Assembly (NCBI RefSeq): GCF_019097595.1
Contig: NC_080715.1
Span: 5,084,573 to 5,148,572 of the forward strand
Source of the DNA: Hemibagrus wyckioides
Taxonomy: Eukaryota; Chordata; Actinopteri; Siluriformes; Bagridae
DNA length: 64,000 bases
Direction: 5' to 3'
The notes under the pieces are model-generated. The model was not told the DNA's origin. It saw only the letters and a list, made by a program, of their open reading frames with translations, and did no database searches. Shown here in pieces: positions 1-12,774 of this stretch. Position numbers and translations under genes: made by a program. How positions within the stretch are numbered: position 1 is the stretch's first letter; each line of letters opens with the position of its first letter.

Positions 1-248
1 TCAGGAAATGATCCCTGATCCCACTGCTGTTTCACTGCTGGCTCCAAGTGATTTTGAGGTTTAATGTAAAGTAGTAGCAGTGTAGCGGAGAATGTGGGCG
101 GAGCTACAAATATTACTGACCGTATGATGGACCACTGTGATAAGGTTTCCGTTATCTAATCTCATTATTCTGACTAAAGTATCCGTGATATCGGCATTAA
201 CTCCGTGTTCTACAAGTCTGATCTGAGAGAATTAAAACTTCCTCCCTT

Positions 249-249
<1 letters not shown>
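1..249. other. unassigned sequence
   Basis: No open frame, splice pattern or repeat that I recognise. It ends where a CTAT microsatellite starts. Confidence 0.4.

Positions 250-313
<64 letters not shown>
250..313. repeat. (CTAT)n microsatellite
   Basis: About 16 uninterrupted tetranucleotide units. The same motif recurs at 20169, 27851 and 56285; two of those adjoin LINE 3' tails. Confidence 0.95.
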
Positions 314-538
314 TGAATCATTTGTCTGTTCATTATTAATTATTATTATTTAATAAATTTTTACTTATTTTTAAATTTAGTTTTTTGTCACTCATTCAAT
401 TTATTTATTTATTTATTTATTTATTTATTTTGTTGTTTATTTATTCTGGTTTTTTTTTTTTTTTTTTTTTTTTTACAATTTTTATATATATTCTATATGT
501 TTATTATTTTGTCCAGTTAGGGATTTTTTTAATATATA

Positions 539-613
<75 letters not shown>

Positions 614-826
614 TTAAATATATATTTATTTGTTTATTTATTGCATTTGTTTGTTTGTTTTCATTTTATTTTTCATCTGTTTATTAATTCTTATTATTTA
701 TTTATTGTTTACATTTATTTATTTATTTGTCTGTCTGTTTGTTGTCTCTATGTTCCATCATTCATTCATTCATTCATTCATTCATTCATTCATTCATTCA
801 TTCATTTATTCATTACTTCATTTATC

Positions 827-890
<64 letters not shown>

Positions 891-1145
891 TCCTTTTCTT
901 TCTTTTCTCTTTATATTCATTCACTGTTTTTCACTCATTTCTTCATTTTTTCCCTTCTTTTATTTATTAATTCATTCGTTTATTTGCTTGTTTTTTCATT
1001 CATTCTGTCATTCTTTCTGTAATTGATTCTTTTTATTGACTGATCTGTTGATCTGCCTTTACTTTATGCATTTGTCTTGTCGTACACCCCTGAACATTTC
1101 ATTATTAACACACATTTCCCTATTTTTTTCTTTTCTTTTCTTTTT
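314..1145. repeat. compound low-complexity T-rich block
   Basis: A chain of simple repeats: (TTTA)n at 400-431, poly-T at 451-473, (TA)n at 543-611, (ATTC)n at 757-806 and (TTTC)n at 827-891, with T-rich linkers. Open frames here are repeat translations. Confidence 0.9.
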
Positions 1146-1307
1146 TCGTAAACGGAGTGTTTTTCAGTGTTTGCTGAAATGAAGGGTGGCTCAGAGCTGG
1201 GAAGAACCGGGACATGGAGAAAGAGAAATCCTACACCTGCTGGAGATATACAACAACATCAGACATCAGGAAGCCAGTGTTCAGAGGTGATCTGATCAAA
1301 CAGTCCA

Positions 1308-1308
<1 letters not shown>

Positions 1309-1390
<82 letters not shown>
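1309..1390. repeat. (CA)n microsatellite
   Basis: About 40 CA units with two TA interruptions. Confidence 0.95.
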
Positions 1391-1391
<1 letters not shown>

Positions 1392-1880
1392 AGCCAATGG
1401 GAGTCAAAGATGTTGGTCTGTCTGAAGAAAAAAAACACTCTTTACTTTATACAACAAAGTTTCACATTATTGTCTATTGTCATGTGCTTTAAGCCTCAAT
1501 ATATGACGAAATACATATCCAGACACAACATGCTGTCACGTACGGATGCCACTACGGGGACAGAATCCAGACTTAAATGCAGGGATAAAAGGCAGGCTGG
1601 GGTTTTATTAACAAAGTGAAGCAAGAAAAATACAGAAATACAAACATGAAACAGAAGACAGGAAACGGGTTAGAAGAGGCAAGGACTCCGAATAAACAAA
1701 CACAAGACAGCAGGTATATATCGGGGAACATATCAGGATCAGGTGTGCAGAGGCGGGAACAGGATAAGGATGGGGCGAGGCCTCTTTATGAGGCATAGTG
1801 GGAGATTTTGCACATATTTAGTACCATAAATGATCAAGTGATATGGAATTTAATGCATATAAATACTGTAATTTGATACA
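1391..1880. other. unassigned sequence
   Basis: Nothing coding is recognised. The GC-richer stretch 1540-1800 has the texture of a decayed interspersed repeat, but I cannot name a family. Confidence 0.3.
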
Positions 1881-1963
1881 TAATATAATATAATATAATA
1901 TAATATAATATAATATAATATAATATAATATAATATAATATAATATAATATAATATAATATAA
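1881..1963. repeat. (TAATA)n pentanucleotide microsatellite
   Basis: About 17 near-perfect units of a 5-base motif. Confidence 0.93.
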
Positions 1964-3562
1964 TATTTTTTTCCAATAAATTATAAATAGCTGCATGTCC
2001 ACACTAAAAAAAATAAATAAATAAAAATAAATAAATAAATAAATTTCAAAAGAAAGGAAATGAAAAACTGGCATGTATAGCCAGAATCCTATTTTTTTTT
2101 CCCTTTCCATTTTTTGCTAATATCAAGAATTAGTGATCTTTTTAATTTATTAAATGTTTGTTAAAAATTTATGGAAGGAGTCTCCAGTGTCAGAGAAAGT
2201 CTTCATTAAAGTATAAATAAACAGACAAAAAAGTAAGTGAAAAAATAGTTTAAAACAAAATAAGTCTCCTTGATACCTTTCTACATTTTAAAAAGAAAAT
2301 TTGTCAATTTATTTTATTTATTAGTCAATTTATTTATTTTATTTTATATTAAAAAATATATATATATTTAGATATTTTAATTATATTAGCTTTCTGGTAT
2401 TTTTTTTAAAGAAACATTTAAAGAAGCATGAAAGGAATAGACATAGGATATTACATTAACAATATAATATTAATCATTATTTGTGGCTGCAAAAGGACAA
2501 AAAGCATGATATTTTGTTTTTTTAATACATAAAAAAATAATAAATAAAATAAATTAAGCAAATATCAAGCAGGTAGAAGAGAAATAATGACCTCAGGTTG
2601 GTCTGTTATTGGGAAATAATCATAACATCGTTAACCTAAAGGTGCTTCATAAGAATTTATATAAAAAAGAAAAGAAAAAAAAACAAAAAAAGTAAAAACT
2701 TTAAATAAAGCCTTTAGAAGCACAAAGAAGTATTTCCAAACTTTCAGAACGCTCATTCAGAGCTCAGAGATTTTCTGGAATGTTCTTGTCTTGGCCTTGA
2801 GATTTCACCCCCAGTTTATTTCACGCTCGATTCGTATTCGGCATTTGTACGCATCTAATATGTAATCATCAGCTTCTGTTAGCATGGTGATGTTTTCATC
2901 GCCTTTTTAATCCCACACCTGCTTTATAAACGCGGCACGATCGAGTCGGGAGAAACCACACAGTAAATCTCTTTCAGGTGTCTTTTTTTGGAAAAAGATT
3001 TTGCACTTGAAGGCTTTGAAGGACTTTGTTGCAGCTACAGAGGACAAAAACAATAATGTTTGATGGACACACAGGAGAAATCTGAACAGCAGATCAGCAG
3101 GCGTGTGTCCGAGATCTGAGCTCAGGAGCTCATTTATTAAGATTAAAACCCTGGCATTGAGTCATTATTTATGAGAAAGTATGGGTTTTTATTTATTTAT
3201 TTTTTGTTTGGAGTGAGGTGGGGGTGAGTTTCTGTTCAGGACAGATAATGAAGAGGCAGGAATATGAAGAATACATCAAACGCATGAAGAAGTGTGTGGT
3301 GTCCTGGGAAAAGGCTTGAAAAATGGCCAAATTTTCTACAATATACAGCTCTGAAAAGGGTTTCTCTTTGGAACGTATCTCAATCACAAGGAAGGTTCTT
3401 GTAAAAAAAAAAATCCCCAGAAGTAAAAAGTGAGAAAATCTCATGTAAAGAAAAAAAAAAAAAAGCACAGAACCTGAGCTTATAAGTTCATAAGTTCATC
3501 GATGAGGACACAAACATAGGATATTTGTTTTTGTTACTTTGTTTATCCTTTCATTAGTTTGC

Positions 3563-3597
<35 letters not shown>

Positions 3598-4835
3598 TTG
3601 CCTCTGTGTTCAGTCATTCATCCATAAGTTAATTATTTAATTTAATTTATATTGTCTTTCAATTTTTCTTCTTTCCTTCCTTCATTATTTTAGCTCTTTC
3701 ATTTATTCATTCATTCATTCATCTGTTTACTAATTTTTTGATTATTTATTCATCTGAGTTACACTAACTGATTCACAGACTTTTTTTTGTTTATTTATTG
3801 TTATTCGTTTGTTTATTTTTAATTTTTTTATTGATGTGTTCAGTCATACATCCAGATGTTAATCCTTTTATTTCATTTATTCTTTCTTTCTTTCTTTCTT
3901 TCTTTCTTGATCTTTTCAATTTTCACTTTATTCATTTATTTGTTCGTTCATTCATTCTAGCATTTTTTTCTACTATTTATTCATCTGAGTTACACTGAGT
4001 CACTTATTTATTAATTAATTTATTTATTAATTAATTAATTTTTTTAAATAGTTCCAGTTACTGGATATCACCGGATCCTTCGGTGTAAGCGTTCTTCTCT
4101 GTTGTGATGATGACGTCATGCTAGAAGATCATCATGGACATTTTACCAGTCGAGTATTCATCAACAAACAAATGCATTAAGATTATCTTTACTATTTAAC
4201 TAAACTCTACCTTGTATACCAGACCATCCACTTGACCAAAGACTGACCATTACTGCTTGATTAAGTCACATTTTAAAAGCTTGTTTATGCAAAGTGACTG
4301 TATTTACAGCTAAACTGTCTGCTAAGTCGAGATTAAATAAAAAATAAACTAGTTTTTAAATCCTCTGTCCTAAATACACAGTGTTCATGATTTTTTCAAA
4401 GTAGACATGTCATTATTATACATTATTGTGTTTTTCACAGGTTTTCCCAGACCAGTCCAGACCAGCATGATCCAGTTCAATCCAGTCAGCTGTCCCGTAT
4501 TGGTTAAAATGCTGCCGCTAAACCAGTGTCAAGAGAACCAATCAGAATATCAGAAAGACATATTTACGTCGTTATCCGTGTCTTTATCCAGCGATTATGA
4601 TACAAATACCTGACCCTGACCCCTCACTTTCTGCCATTTATTATTCAATCCCTTTATCGACGCAAACATGTCTCGGCAGCTACTTCCAGCTCTCTCCTCA
4701 TTAAATAGTCATTAGGAACGCGATTGAAATTTGTCGCCAGGAGAAATCCATCATATTTCATTTAAACATGGAATAAAAAAGGTTTTTAGGTTATCAGTTA
4801 TTAAATTGACATTTTACACACTGTTTTCAGAGTTT
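1964..4835. other. AT-rich noncoding stretch
   Basis: Short simple repeats: AAAT at 2009-2042, TTTA at 3566-3598 and TTTC near 3885-3908. The segment 2750-3180 is less simple and more GC-balanced. A perfect TGACGTCA palindrome (CREB/ATF-type site) lies at 4111-4118. No coding exon could be supported. Confidence 0.4.
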
Positions 4836-4839
4836 ACAA

Positions 4840-5262
4840 GTACAGGTACAGGTATAGCTACAGCTACAGCTACAGTTATAGCTACAGGTACAGATACAAC
4901 TACAGGTACAGTTACAGCTACAGTTATAGCTACAAGTACAGCTACAGTTACAGCTACAGTTATAGCTACAGGTACAGCTACAGTTACAGTTATAGCTACA
5001 GGTACAGATACAACTACAGGTACAGTTACAGCTACAGTTATAGCTACAAGTACAGCTACAGTTACAGCTACAGTTATAGCTACAGGTACAGCTACAGTTA
5101 CAGTTATAGCTACAGGTACAAGTACAGCTACACAAACAGATACAGCTACAGTTACAGGTACAAGTACATGTACAGCTACAGATATACAAACAGATACAGG
5201 AAGAGTAACAGCTACTGCTACAGGTAGAGGTACACAAACAGGTACAGCTACAGGTACAGGTA
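4840..5262. repeat. TACAGN hexanucleotide array with 114-bp higher-order unit
   Basis: Tandem hexamers of the form TACAGN, with TATAGC and TACAAG variants, over about 420 bp. The variant pattern beginning at 4881 is repeated from 4995, a period of 114 bp or 19 hexamers. Because the period is a multiple of three, several frames stay open and give Thr/Ala-rich or Cys-rich translations, which I treat as artefacts. Confidence 0.92.
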
Positions 5263-6394
5263 CATCTAGAGCTCATTCTTCTATTGTTCTGTGCTCATCT
5301 AACACTGCCTTCATCACCTCCTGCTCTTATCCCAGTCTACACACCGACTCTCATTGACCTTAATCACTTCTCCATCTAAGTCTTCAGCACTCTGATGGAT
5401 TGATCGTAAAGAACAGCAACGAGGGCCGACGACCCGAGAGCCACTTTGCTGAAACGGAGCAAATTGCATGGCGTCTCTCTCAGCTGAGCTTTTTATCCAT
5501 GTGTACTGATGTGTGTCCGATGTGGATTGCTTTTGAGGGGCCACTTAACAAACTGGTTGAGGTTGAGAGCCATGAATTGAGATGAGACTGAGCACTAGTA
5601 CCGGGAATAAATGTTAAATCCACTATAGATGATGGCGTGAAACAAGGAAGTCCTGCCCTGTTGCTTCAAAAAAAGTTTTTTAATTCATACTATACTATCT
5701 ACAGGGGTGCTAAAGAATTATGTCAAGATATTTACCATCAGTTCCTCTCTACTGGTTATGCTGGATTTGTTCAAAATGAATCTAATGATTGAAGGTTCAC
5801 TGATTAACTGACCTTGTGTCAGGTTGAAACCGGGAAAGCTGAAGCATGAAGAAAAGATCAAATAGCAGGAAATGACTGTCTGACAGAGAATGTTCAGGAA
5901 GCGCTTGGCCTTTTGCCCCTAATCATCACACCTGCACATGTTTTATTCATTTTTCCCCCTGAGACCTATAAATAATGATCAGCTCAGCTAAACGCTTGTG
6001 CATTTTCATTAGATCTTTGACAGGGTCATCAGTGGACCTGTGTTTAAAAAAAACCCCAAAAAACATGAGCTTAAAATGTATGAGCTGAAAGAACCTATGA
6101 GCTATGAGCTCCTGTAAAGATTTAAAGATTTAGGAAGGTGAAACCAGCCTCCTCTAAAATCTAGAAAAATCACAAAAACCAAAGAGGAATCAAAGAGGAA
6201 AAATGTCCTGAAGTCCCAAAGACAAAAGAGGAGAAGTTTGTCTGCAAAAGATTGTGGACCTCATCAGATGTAAGAGCTTTTCAAGATGGTGCCATCCTGG
6301 TGGTAACTGATTACAGCAGGTTCTTGTCTTAAGAGATGCTTTTTCCAACCTATATTAGTTTTTTTTCTTTTGTCTCGCAAGTTCCTTCTTCTGT
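5263..6394. other. unassigned sequence
   Basis: No exon, RNA gene or recognised repeat. The last few hundred bases grade into the following minisatellite. Confidence 0.35.
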
Positions 6395-7180
6395 CATACC
6401 AAGGCCTAAGCTACCACCCTGAAGCCAAAAAGCTCAGACTCCTAACAACCTGAAGCTTAAAAGCTGCTACTTTAAACATCCCGGGCTCTCAAAATTCACC
6501 CTGAGGATTTCCACCCTAGCCTAGAAGCACATACGAAAACCGACCAAAGCCTGAAAGCTCCTACATCTGCCAACATGAAGCCTCAAAGCTCCTACCTCTG
6601 CTATCCTGGAGCCTACAAGTTCCTCCATCTAACATCCTGAAGCCTCAAAGTTCTTACTTCAACATCCTGAAGCCTCAAAACTCCAACATCAACCATCCTG
6701 AAGACACAAAGCTCCTATATCTGCTGTCATGAGGCCTACAAGTTCCTCCAGCTACCATCCTAAAGCCTCAAAGTTCCTACTTTAACTAACTTGAAGGCAC
6801 AAAGCTCCAATGTCTGCCATCTTGGTCACTACAAGTACCAATATATTCCACAGTGAACCATAAAAGTTCCTACTTCAACCATCCTGAAGCCACAAAGTTC
6901 CTACATCTACTATCCTGAGGCCTACAAGTTCCTCCATCTACCGTCCTGAAGCCCTAAAGCTCTTACTTCATCCATTTTGAACCATTAAAGCTCCTACTTC
7001 AACCAAGCTGAAGCCTTAAAGTTCCTACTTCAACCGTGCTGAATCCACAAAGTTCCTACATCTGCTATCCTGAGGCCTACAAGTTCCTCCATCTACCATT
7101 CTGAAACCTACAGCTCATATTTCCACCATTGTGAACATCACAAGTGGAAACTTCTTCCTTTTTAAACTTCTGCTATTCTG
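6395..7180. repeat. diverged 31-bp minisatellite
   Basis: Roughly 25 units related to CCATCCTGAAGCC-CAAAGTTCCTAC. Seven consecutive units at about 6905-7120 are 30-31 bases. A variant containing GGCCTACAAGTTCCTCC recurs near 6610, 6730, 6920 and 7075, so variants are arranged in larger blocks. No frame stays open across it. Confidence 0.88.
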
Positions 7181-7844
7181 AAGTCCACGACTTTTAGCTC
7201 CATCCTTAAATGGCAGAAGTGGGAGCTTTTAGGCCTCAGGATGATAGAAGAAAAAGCTTCAGGACAAGATGAGCAGCAATCTATGAGCTTTGATTATTTT
7301 CCTATAACCGCACACCCCAAACGTTTCAATTCCTTCCAAATAAATGAGTATTGGAAATGAATAAGGCATCTAATCAGAGTTATGATTAAAATGAAAAATC
7401 CATTATAATAACAAAGGTTAGTGAGTCAAGCACAAAATATTGAGGATCATTATGAAATTCTAGCGACTCTTTAAGCAAAGATTAATTAACTTCATTAAAC
7501 CGCAGGACTCCGATGATCGATAGCTGGATGTGGGCCTATATTTCAGCTTTCTGGCAATGTCTGGAAAGATGCTTAATGGGTCTGTGTCTTCATTACTTAC
7601 GTCGGAGTCTGCGGTTCCTGAAAGCCCCGGTTTATTAGCAGGAGACTGTGTGAGCTAGCAAAGTTTTAGCACTATTGTTTTTTAGGGGTTTTTTTGCAAA
7701 TAACTGATGGTGCACTTTGTAGGCAGAAGGAGAAGTGTGCAGGTTTCCAAGGGGAATATTGAACAGATGACATTAATACCATGCACTCCAGCACTTTCCT
7801 GTCATATCTGAAAAAGGACAGATGCCATATTTTACTGTGGAAGC
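7181..7844. other. unassigned sequence
   Basis: Not simple sequence. 7320-7640 is compositionally balanced, but I see no coding signal in any frame. Confidence 0.35.
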
Positions 7845-8690
7845 TGTAGATAATGTAGGCGAGAAGACGGAATAAATACAATATATTCATTATGGCGTAG
7901 GTTAGGAAATGATTAGAGATGTCAAGTAGACTAATTAAACACGGGACACACGATGCATACATTATAGAAATGAACACACAAGCTGATCATATATGTCTGA
8001 GCATGGCATTTGTCGTAAGGTTGTGATTAAGTTAATTTCATCAGTCGGAGACGCATTAACGTACAAGATTCATCTTTCACCTATAGAACAACAACGATGC
8101 TCCGATACACACCATAAACTCTCACAAAAGATCTGGCTTCTTTCTCTGACAGGTTCGTGTGTCATAATCACTACGTCCTGCACATGGCATTTCCTCATCT
8201 TCATTTATTCTCTTTTTCCTCTGTGCTAAATATAATATAACGATGATAAGTATAATGCGCACCCTATCTCCCTTACATCCTTAACGACAATAATCTCCAT
8301 CCTGACGCTCGTTAAATATGTTTCGATTGTAATAGCGGTGTTTAGTCTTTACTTTGTTTAGTGAATGCGGTGCAAATTTCTGTATGACGTTACAGCGAGA
8401 CAAAGTTATTGCTAGTGCCGTTACCCTGGTGTTCAATAACAGAGAAAAATGAAATCTCAAACACTAGGGATGATGACGGTGAGGTTTCACAGTTTGCAAT
8501 GCTAACATGAGTGGAAACATTGCTGCAAACTCACAGTACCAGAATGCAATGCAGAACTACAATGTTAGCAGAGATTTGAATTGGTTAGTTAGTAATCTAG
8601 AAGATGAGCAGCGCTATAACACTGACAGCAGTATTAGCATAAAAGGCAAAGCATTTGAAGCTAAACTGAATAAAAAAAGACTCTGCGTCC
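7845..8690 (+). repeat. left arm of large inverted duplication
   Basis: Reverse-complement partner of 10390-11230. The core (about 7957-8593) is almost identical to its partner: by eye, three single-base differences and one 3-base length difference. Outside the core, identity falls sharply (for example 8594-8640 and 7845-7956). A shared 78/79-codon frame is carried along, but its translation resembles nothing I know and each arm's copy is simply the inverted repeat. Confidence 0.93.
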
Positions 8691-10389
8691 TTAGCTGAGG
8701 ATGCCTTTCTGTCCTCGGAGCTCCTTTTACTACCATCTTCCTCTTCCTCTCTAGGTGGCTTTGTGTCATCCTGTAAACAAATGTTCTTTTTTTGTTTGTT
8801 TTTTTTCACCAATAAGGTAACCATGACACTACAATCCTTTCACACTCACCTGAACTGGACTCCGGTTTGGGATTCAGACCAGCTCTGTCTCCAGAGTACT
8901 TCCTCTTGGCCTGCTGGTGTATTATGTGGTCATGTTTGCAGATTTGGGCTCAACTGCTGCCTCCTTTTGGATTTGCATGTCATCCAATGAGACATCATTT
9001 CCCTGGTAGAGGAAAATATGATGCATTTGGAGCTGAGAAACAACTTATTCGCGTAGGACAATACAAGTACACAACAAGGCAAAATCCTTACCGAAATATC
9101 TTATTTATATCTAATTAAATGAACACACCACAGGGCGCCATTTGGGACGCAACTTCACTTACATTCTCCGAGCTCTCTTGCTGTTCAAAATGCCGCTTCA
9201 GCATCATAACACCCTGAAGAAAAAAAGACAAGCAATGGTTTTCTACTAATATTTTAGTCACCTATTATCCAGTGAACAAGAATTGCAGTGATTAAAGTTA
9301 TTTCTGCTCACACCTTGTGTTACTATATGAATGTCTAATGATGTGCATCAGTGAACAAAAGCTATTAGTTCTCTTAGGTGTACTTTATTAACGCCAATAT
9401 CTCTCTACATCTCTATCTTTAGGATCTTTGTGAACGAAGACAGTTTTAGTGCTGTGGTATTAAAATGTACAGTTAAATAGTGTGTTAAATAATATTACAC
9501 TGATAGATAGTCTCGGGGCCAGGATTTTAAAACTCGTTGAAGTATTTTGTGTCAGGTTTTGTTTGACATGTAGGGTATCTGGATCATGCAAACCTTACAA
9601 CGGAACCTGGATGATGTTACGGATTAACGTAAATAATATCCCTGAGCTCATTACTACAGTGACTGAAAAGTGCCAAACAAAATAACAAACCCACAACCAC
9701 AAAGACAACACAGACAAACAGAAAAAGGTAGGTATAGTTTGCGAATTGAATTCTTACTGCAATTTGGACGAGACATCTGTCACCCAATATATACAGGAAG
9801 TAGGAAATTGTCTAACTTTATTTCTTGTACATATGTGGAAGTCTGCGTTCACTTTAAACCATTTTTTCAAGTTTAATTCTAAGAAAATAAACATTTCCTT
9901 TGGCAAGCAAGAAGAACATGGAATTCATTCAGCGCTATTTTGACGAAAGACATCATCATCATGGTATAGGATAGTGTATCATGGCATAAAGATTAGTTTG
10001 TCTGAAAACACACCTAAAGAAGGCAGGCATGTGTCAAAGACAAAACTATTCCAGATTAAAGGATGTGAGGAGCGTTATAAGAGCAGAGCTGTGTTCATAC
10101 ACACACCTATCCACTTACTACTGCTGCAGCCTGCTGGACTTCCTGTATATTCTGGGTGACAGATGTCTTGTCCAATCAGAGGTAAGAAATCCATTCACAA
10201 ACTATACCTACCTTTTCCGGTTTGTCTGAATTGTCCTGATTTGTTTTGTTTTGGATGGTGTGAGTGGGAGGATTCCTCATCCACATCAGTGCAAAGTGCA
10301 AAAACAGTTAACATGCTAAATTACCAACTTTACCATCCACTGTAGGCATCACCGTCATATCAGAGGCCACCATGCTTTACTTCTACATT
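8691..10389. other. spacer between inverted arms
   Basis: About 1.7 kb of single-copy-looking sequence with no open frame that looks real and no recognised transposase. It would be the loop of any snap-back structure. Confidence 0.5.
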
Positions 10390-11230
10390 AAAGGACTGAT
10401 GCTTTGTTTCTATTCAATTCAGCTTCCATTGCTTTGCCTTTCATGCTAATACTGCTGCTAATTGTGTAGATTGCTAACTAACCAATTCAAATCTCTGCTA
10501 ACATTGTAGTTCTGCATTGCATTCTGGTACTGTGAGTTTGCAGCAATGTTTCCACTCATGTTAGCATTGCAAACTGTGAAACCTCACCGTCATCATCCCT
10601 AGTGTTTGAGATTTCATTTTTCTCTGTTATTGAACACCAGGGTAACGGCACTAGCAATAACTTTGTCTCGCTGTAACGTCATACAGAAATTTGCACCACA
10701 TTCACTAAACAAAGTAAAGACTAAACACCGCTATTACAATCGAAACATATTTAACGAGCGTCAGGATGAAGATTATTGTCGTTAAGGATGTAAGGGAGAT
10801 AAGGTGCGCATTATACTTATCATCGTTATATTATATTTAGCACAGAGGAAAAAGAGAATAAATGAAGATGAGGAAATGCCATGTGCAGGACGTAGTGATT
10901 ATGACACACGAACCTGTCAGAGAAAGAAGAAGCCAGATCTTTTGTGAGAGTTTATGGTGTGTATCGGAGCATCGTTGTTGTTCTATAGGTGAAAGATGAA
11001 TCTTGTACGTTAATGCGTCTCCGACTGATGAAATTAACTTAATCACAACCTTACGACAAATGCCATGCTCAGACATATATGATCAGCTTGTGTGTTCATT
11101 TCTATAATGTATTCATCATAATTAGTCTACCTGGCATGTGTAATCATTACCTAACCTACGCCATAACGAATATATTGCATTTATTCTGTCTTCCCGCCTA
11201 CAGTATCCTCCACACAGCTTCCGTTGTTAT
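10390..11230 (-). repeat. right arm of large inverted duplication
   Basis: Partner of 7845-8690; the core is about 10474-11112. Relative to the left arm it lacks a block of about a dozen bases near 11113-11120 and carries an extra CTT triplet in the core. The differences seen in the middle of the core are C in the left arm and T in the right arm, read in the same orientation. Confidence 0.93.
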
Positions 11231-11496
11231 TTTGTTTTCACCACCATATAAAGGAGATAAAACAGAATACACACACACACACGAATACACAAACAGTAGC
11301 AAATCCACCTCTAAATCTAGTGACCTTTTTTAAGCAAAAATCTAAAAGATTAACCTGAAAACTCTTACTTCTGATTGATCAAAAGATGTTAATTATTTCT
11401 CTTTCACAGCAGCTCGGAAAGTTGCTGCAAAAATCCCAGGTTTTTGTTAACACACTTGTTATATCATTGTTTCTATAGTAACCATTGTTTTTTATA

Positions 11497-11501
<5 letters not shown>

Positions 11502-11536
<35 letters not shown>
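11502..11536. repeat. (TA)n, left flank of Tc1 insertion
   Basis: TA dinucleotide tract directly abutting the CACTATATTG terminus at 11537. The matching tract on the far side starts at 12778. Confidence 0.9.
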
Positions 11537-11539
<3 letters not shown>

Positions 11540-12774
11540 TATATTGCCAAAAGTATTCACTCACCTGCCTTGACTCGCATATGAACTTAAGTGACATCCC
11601 ATTCCTAATCCATAGGGTTCAATATGACGTCGGTCCACCCTTTGCAGCTATAACAGCTTCAACTCTTCTGGGAAGGCTGTCCACAAGGTTTAGGAGTGTG
11701 TTTATGGGAATTTTTGACCATTCTTCCAGAAGCGCATTTGTGAGGTCACACACTGATGTTGGACGAGAAGGCCTGGCTCTCAGTCTCCGCTCTAATTCAT
11801 CCCAAAAGTGTTCTATCGGGTTGAGGTCAGGACTCTGTGCAGGCCAGTCAAGTTCATCCACACCAGACTCTGTCATCCATGTCTTTATGGACCTTGCTTT
11901 GTGCACTGGTGCACAGTCATGTTGGAAGAGGAAGGGGCCAGCTCCAAATTGTTCCCACAAAGTTGGGAGCATGGAATTGTCCAAAATGTCTTGGTATGCT
12001 GAAGCATTCAGAGTTCCTTTCACTGGAACTAAGGGGCCAAGCCCAGCTCCTGAAAAACAACCCCACATCATAATCCCCCCTCCACCAAACTTTACACTTG
12101 GCACAATGCAGTCAGACAAGTACCGTTCTCCTGGCAACCGCCAAACCCAGACTCAGATTGCCAGATGGAGAAGCGCAATTCGTCACTCCAGAGAACGCGT
12201 CTCCACTGCTCTAGAGTCCAGTGGCGGCGTGCTTTACACCACTGCATCCGACGCTTTGCATTGCACTTGGTGATGTATGGCTTGGATGCAGCTGCTCGGC
12301 CATGGAAACCCATTCCATGAAGCTCTCTGCGCACTGTTCTTGAGCTAATCTGAAGGCCACATGAAGTTTGGAGGTCTGTAGCGATTGACTCTGCAGAAAG
12401 TTGGTGACCTCTTCGCACTATGCGCGTCAGCATCCGCTGACCCCGCTCCGTCAGTTTACGTGGCCTACCACTTCGTGGCTGAGTTGCTGTCGTTCCCAAA
12501 CACTTCCACGTTCTTATAATACAGCTGACAGTTGACTGTGGAATATTTAGGAGCGAGGAAATTTCACGACTGGATTTGTTGCACAGGTGGCATCCTATCA
12601 CAGTTCCACGCTGGAATTCACTGAGCTCCTGAGAGCGACCCATTCTTTCACAAATGTTTGTAAAAACAGTCTGCATGCCTAGGTGCTTGATTTTATACAC
12701 CTGTGGCCATGGAAGTGATTGGAACAGCTGATTCTGATTATTTGGATGGGTGAGCGAATACTTTTGGCAATATA

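Noticed and set aside
4111..4118. CRE palindrome TGACGTCA as a promoter
   Set aside because: A single octamer with no gene nearby; kept only as a note in the surrounding stretch.
4731..5357. 208-codon Thr/Ala-rich frame and 149-codon Cys-rich antisense frame
   Set aside because: Both are translations of a hexamer array whose period is a multiple of three. There is no leader, splice context or non-repeat domain.
6395..7180. CRISPR-like array
   Set aside because: Units are contiguous, diverged tandem repeats without unique spacers, in eukaryotic DNA.
7993..8229. 78-codon frame repeated at 10837-11076
   Set aside because: Its conservation is explained by the inverted duplication, whose noncoding parts are equally identical. 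The translation has no recognisable features.
11485..12273. 262-codon plus-strand frame
   Set aside because: It is the antisense of the Tc1 transposase at 11619-12676, with a TA-tract leader.
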